Of a stretch of 54,555 nucleotides of DNA, positions 51,688-54,555 are shown piece by piece. The DNA lies in contig OMWH01000018.1 of assembly GCA_900314755.1 (NCBI GenBank), positions 1-54,555 of the forward strand, in the 5' to 3' direction. Each line of letters begins with the position of its first letter. Position 1 is the stretch's first letter. This DNA is from an uncultured Prevotellaceae bacterium (GTDB lineage: Bacteria > Bacteroidota > Bacteroidia > Bacteroidales > Bacteroidaceae). Both the position numbers and the translations under genes were made by a program. The notes beneath the pieces were generated by a model that was given only the letters and a program-made list of their open reading frames with translations, was not told the origin of the DNA and made no database searches.

Positions 51688-52182
51688 TTACTCTGCTTTT
51701 GCCTCTTCAGCAGCAGGTGCCTCAGCAGCCTCCTCAGCCTTTGGAGCCTCCTCTACGGGAGCTTCCTCTGCCTTTGGAGCCTCCTCTGCAGGAGCCTCAG
51801 CCTTAGCAGCAGATGACTTGCGTGAACGACGAGTCTTCTTAGCCTCTGCCTTTGGAGTCTTCAGCATGTTCTCATCGAAGTCTACCAACTCGATGAATGC
51901 CATGTCAGCACCGTCACCCAGACGAGAACCCAGCTTGATAATGCGGGTGTAGCCACCAGGACGGTCACCTACCTTCTGTGCAATAACCCCGAAGAGCTCT
52001 TTCAGAGCCTCCTTGTTCTGCAGGTAGCTGAATACTACACGACGTGAATTGGTACTATCGTCTTTTGAGCGTGTGATCAGTGGCTCAACATACTTCTTGA
52101 GTGCCTTTGCCATGTTGGCAAGCATAGCGTGACGGTGATCAGCAGTACGGCCCAGATGATTGAATTTCTTTCCGTGTCTCAT
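51688..52182 (-). CDS. rplQ: 50S ribosomal protein L17, with apparent internal 16-residue deletion
   Basis: 164 residues. The N-terminus [13 protein letters not shown], the block [15 protein letters not shown] and the core [28 protein letters not shown] are clearly L17. After LANMA (residue 25) the sequence goes straight to KALKKY. In the L17 proteins I know, about 16 residues lie between these blocks (in E. coli the GSLVRHEIIKTTLPKA part; in Bacteroides a SLIKHKRITTTVAKA-like part). The missing piece would be 48 bases near 52108 and in frame. The C-terminal 55 residues are a low-complexity Ala/Glu/Lys/Pro tail, common in Bacteroidota L17 but long here. Last gene of the operon; terminator at 51640-51667. 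Confidence 0.9.
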   Translation of the reverse strand: MRHGKKFNHLGRTADHRHAMLANMAKALKKYVEPLITRSKDDSTNSRRVVFSYLQNKEALKELFGVIAQKVGDRPGGYTRIIKLGSRLGDGADMAFIELVDFDENMLKTPKAEAKKTRRSRKSSAAKAEAPAEEAPKAEEAPVEEAPKAEEAAEAPAAEEAKAE

Positions 52183-52241
52183 TTTTCGTTTTTCTTAAGC
52201 GGACAAATTCTCAATTGTCAATTCAACATTGTCAATCAGAA

Positions 52242-53144
52242 CTACTCCTTGTCTAATTTATACTTTGTAATATCGGTTCCAAACGACAGATTCAGACTCT
52301 CGAGCAAATCATCAAGCTCAGTGAGCGATTTCTTACCGAAATTACGGAACTTCAAGAGGTCGGTCTTGTTGTACTGTACGAGATCACCAAGGGTCTCTAC
52401 ATCGGCTGCCTTCAGACAGTTGAGGGCACGAACAGAGAGGTTCATGTCAACCAACTTGGTCTTGAGCAACTGACGCATGTGCAGTACCTCCTCATCAAAC
52501 TCCTGGTTGCCCTCGCTTTCAGTGTTCTCGAGGGTGATCTTCTCGTCAGAGAAGAGCATGAAGTGATAGATAAGGATCTTGGCGGCTTCCTTCAGCGCGT
52601 CCTTCGGGTGAATGGAACCATCCGTCGTAATCTCCAGTACCAGCTTGTCGTAGTCGGTCTTCTGCTCAACACGATACGGCTCTACTGAGTATTTCACATT
52701 ACGAATCGGGGTGTAGATGGAGTCGATTGCTAATACATTGACATCGGTGCAGAACTCACGGTTCTCGTCTGCGGGAACGTAGCCACGACCTTTGTTAATG
52801 GTAATATCAATCTGCATCGAAGCTTTGGAATCTAAATGACAAATCACCAAATCGGGATTTAACACTTCAAATCCAGTCAGATACTTGCCTATATCACCGG
52901 CTTTAATCATGTTGGTCACGTCTTCCTTTACACCAGGTACTGATGAGAACTCATGCTCAACACCACTGATACGGATCGTGTTGATAGCATAACCCTCAAG
53001 TGATGAAAGAAGAATGCGGCGGAGGGCGTTACCAATGGTCACACCGAAACCGGGCTCAAGAGGACGAAATTCGAACTTGCCGAACTTGTCATCAGCCTCC
53101 AACATTACGACTTTATCAGGTTTTTGAAATGCTAATATCGCCAT
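52242..53144 (-). CDS. rpoA: RNA polymerase alpha subunit, with apparent internal 30-residue deletion
   Basis: 300 residues, against about 330 in the Bacteroidota homologues I know. The N-terminal domain ([28 protein letters not shown]), the dimer/assembly region and the C-terminal domain ([35 protein letters not shown]) are typical. At residues 78-82 KEDVTNMI runs directly into [17 protein letters not shown]. Normally about 30 residues separate them, beginning LNLK (E. coli LLNLKGLAVRVQGK...). The missing part, near base 52905, belongs to the conserved alpha-NTD and is a multiple of three. Such a protein is unlikely to work normally, so a sequence or assembly error must be considered. Lies between rpsD and rplQ. 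Confidence 0.92.
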   Translation of the reverse strand: MAILAFQKPDKVVMLEADDKFGKFEFRPLEPGFGVTIGNALRRILLSSLEGYAINTIRISGVEHEFSSVPGVKEDVTNMIKAGDIGKYLTGFEVLNPDLVICHLDSKASMQIDITINKGRGYVPADENREFCTDVNVLAIDSIYTPIRNVKYSVEPYRVEQKTDYDKLVLEITTDGSIHPKDALKEAAKILIYHFMLFSDEKITLENTESEGNQEFDEEVLHMRQLLKTKLVDMNLSVRALNCLKAADVETLGDLVQYNKTDLLKFRNFGKKSLTELDDLLESLNLSFGTDITKYKLDKE

Positions 53145-53178
53145 TAATTTAATGATTATTTAGAGTACAACTCAACGA

Positions 53179-53712
53179 TTAACTGCTCCTGCTCTTGGTC
53201 TGATCGTCCCACTCAATCCAAGGATACTTGCTGTGGTTGAAACCTGCAAGCGCTGCCTCGATAACCTCCAATGACTTTGACTTCTCACGTACAGCGACAA
53301 TCATGCCAGGCTTAACGGAGAAAGAGGGAATGTTAACAACAGCACCGTCGACAGTAATGTGCTTGTGACCAACCAACTGACGGGCGGCAGCACGTGTGGG
53401 AGCAACACCCATACGGAACACTACATTGTCGAGACGGCTCTCCAAGTTCTGAAGCAATACCTCACCGGTAATACCCTCTGCCTTGGCTGCCTTTTCAAAC
53501 ATATTACGGAACTGGCGCTCAAGAACACCATAGGTGTACTTGGCTTTCTGCTTCTCTGCCAGCATGACTGCATACTCCGACATCTTACGACGACGGTTAT
53601 TGCCATGCTGTCCCGGGGGGAAGTTCCTACGGGACAAAACTTTGTCTGCGCCGAAAATGGGATCACCAAATCGACGTGCAATTTTTGATTTCGGTCCAAT
53701 ATATCTTGCCAT
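53179..53712 (-). CDS. rpsD: 30S ribosomal protein S4, C-terminus frameshifted by apparent deletion
   Basis: 177 residues against about 200 in the family. The zinc-less Bacteroidota N-terminus ([16 protein letters not shown]), the S4 RNA-binding domain ([32 protein letters not shown]) and [24 protein letters not shown] are intact. After DDQTK the frame runs into SRSS and a stop at 53179. The expected C-terminal end, [10 protein letters not shown] and stop, is present in another frame (stop at 53156-53158). The linking part of about 17-18 residues (a PERADIPENIK-like segment) is missing, and the gap is not a multiple of three, near base 53190. In the original frame the gene would have ended 11 bases before rpoA. 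Confidence 0.9.
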   Translation of the reverse strand: MARYIGPKSKIARRFGDPIFGADKVLSRRNFPPGQHGNNRRRKMSEYAVMLAEKQKAKYTYGVLERQFRNMFEKAAKAEGITGEVLLQNLESRLDNVVFRMGVAPTRAAARQLVGHKHITVDGAVVNIPSFSVKPGMIVAVREKSKSLEVIEAALAGFNHSKYPWIEWDDQTKSRSS

Positions 53713-53768
53713 AATTCTAAAAAATAATTTCTGAGTATTCTAAGTATTCCGAATATTCTGATAAAAAA

Positions 53769-54158
53769 CTAAACTCTACGACGCTTTGGAGGACGACATC
53801 CGTTGTGTGGCAGTGGTGTAGCATCGATAATCTCGATAACCTCAATACCTGCGCCATGCACGGCACGGATAGCTGACTCACGACCGTTACCGGGACCCTT
53901 CACATAAGCCTTTACCTTGCGAAGACCAAGGTCGAAAGCAACTTTTGCGCAATCCTCTGCTGCCATCTGAGCAGCATATGGCGTGTTCTTCTTAGAACCA
54001 CGGAAACCCATCTTACCGGCTGAAGACCAAGAGATAACCTGACCCTCGTCATTTGCCAAAGTAACGATAATATTATTGAAAGAACTGTGTACGTGAAGCT
54101 GACCTAAGGCATTTACCTTCACGTTTCTCTTCTTTGAAGTGACTGTTTTCTTTGCCAT
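53769..54158 (-). CDS. rpsK: 30S ribosomal protein S11
   Basis: 129 residues, full length for Bacteroidota. Signature segments: [58 protein letters not shown] and the C-terminal [15 protein letters not shown]. It forms part of the 30S platform near the mRNA exit. Standard place in the alpha operon between rpsM and rpsD. Unlike the next three genes, it shows no missing block. Confidence 0.97.
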   Translation of the reverse strand: MAKKTVTSKKRNVKVNALGQLHVHSSFNNIIVTLANDEGQVISWSSAGKMGFRGSKKNTPYAAQMAAEDCAKVAFDLGLRKVKAYVKGPGNGRESAIRAVHGAGIEVIEIIDATPLPHNGCRPPKRRRV

Positions 54159-54197
54159 AATCTTTAAACTCTAAACTATAAACGTTAAACTTAAAAA

Positions 54198-54555
54198 TTA
54201 CTTCGTGGCCTTCTTCTTGTTTGCAACAGTCTTCTTCTTACCCTTACGTGTACGGGCATTGTTCTTGGTGCTCTGACCACGAACGGGAAGACCGTGGCGA
54301 TGACGTACACCACGATAGCAACCAATATCCATCAGTCGCTTGATATTCAACTGGATCTCACTGCGGAGATCACCTTCTACCTTGAATTCAGCGCCGATAA
54401 TTTCACGGATCTTAGCTGCCTGATCGTCACTCCATTCACTGACTTTCAGGTCACGACTCACGCCGGCCTTGTCCAAAATCTTTGCTGAACTACTTCGACC
54501 AATACCATAGATATAGGTCAATGCGATTTCGCCACGCTTCTCCTGGGGCAAATCT
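54198..54555 (-). CDS. rpsM: 30S ribosomal protein S13, N-terminus cut by window edge
   Basis: About 119 residues are visible ([19 protein letters not shown] onward); only some seven N-terminal residues fall outside the right edge. The helix-two-turn-helix core ([16 protein letters not shown]) and the C-terminal tail [21 protein letters not shown] that reaches the ribosomal P site are complete. No ATG is visible; the first in-window candidate is a TTG that is really the internal Leu codon. First visible gene of the alpha operon. Confidence 0.96.
   Translation of the reverse strand, partial: DLPQEKRGEIALTYIYGIGRSSSAKILDKAGVSRDLKVSEWSDDQAAKIREIIGAEFKVEGDLRSEIQLNIKRLMDIGCYRGVRHRHGLPVRGQSTKNNARTRKGKKKTVANKKKATK

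Overview
The window is a chromosomal segment from a member of the Bacteroidota, most likely Prevotellaceae (Prevotella/Segatella-like). The evidence is two SusC/SusD polysaccharide utilisation loci (PULs), a propeller-type PUL regulator, a type IX secretion C-terminal domain, repeated TAnnTTTG (-7) promoter boxes with no strong Shine-Dalgarno sequences, and the Bacteroidota sequence type of the ribosomal proteins and RpoA at the right end. I see no tRNA, rRNA, CRISPR, insertion sequence or integrase. No gene-free stretch exceeds 300 bases; the longest (13207-13492) holds a promoter, a repeat cluster and a terminator.

Layout. 1-624: 3'-truncated class II fructose-bisphosphate aldolase. 803-13206 (minus): a TPR/HTH regulator followed upstream by PUL 1 (SusC, SusD, multimodular glycan-binding lipoprotein, GH16, GH3), whose enzyme set fits beta-1,3-glucan (laminarin-like) use. 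13493-17701 (minus): aquaporin, a Cache-HAMP histidine kinase, and an overlapping-operon partner that has lost its catalytic domain and phosphoacceptor His. 17790-18785: an esterase/degenerate-nucleotidase fusion. 18789-24558 (minus): GH20, a PIG-L deacetylase lacking its usual NagB half, and a receiver/PPDK-N protein. 24655-28762 (minus): a five-gene operon of mostly secreted proteins of unknown function. 28862-31171 (minus): a membrane regulator carrying two AraC domains by tandem fusion. 31345-41757 (plus): PUL 2 (kinase-less propeller/AraC regulator, GH5, SusC, SusD, repeat-bearing glycan-binding lipoprotein). 41902-46192 (plus): metY, an SLC13 transporter and gdhA. 46317-51627: glycine-zipper lipoprotein, a T9SS-type repeat protein with a beta-helix partner, and a divergent membrane AraC regulator. 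51688-54555 (minus): alpha operon rpsM-rpsK-rpsD-rpoA-rplQ.

How it works together: both PULs follow the usual logic of surface binding proteins plus a surface endo-glycanase feeding a TonB-dependent SusCD pore; in PUL 1 a GH3 enzyme finishes oligosaccharides. GH20 and the PIG-L protein point to amino-sugar handling, metY/gdhA to sulfur and nitrogen assimilation.

The oddest facts are: (1) rpsD, rpoA and rplQ, three adjacent essential genes, each seem to lack an internal block compared with the family, one with a frameshift; (2) a single polypeptide with two AraC DNA-binding domains; (3) a pseudo-histidine-kinase paired with an intact kinase; (4) an esterase fused to a nucleotidase-like domain without catalytic residues; (5) the uncharacterised secreted operon at 24655-28762. 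All statements about families come from memory and reading, not from searches.
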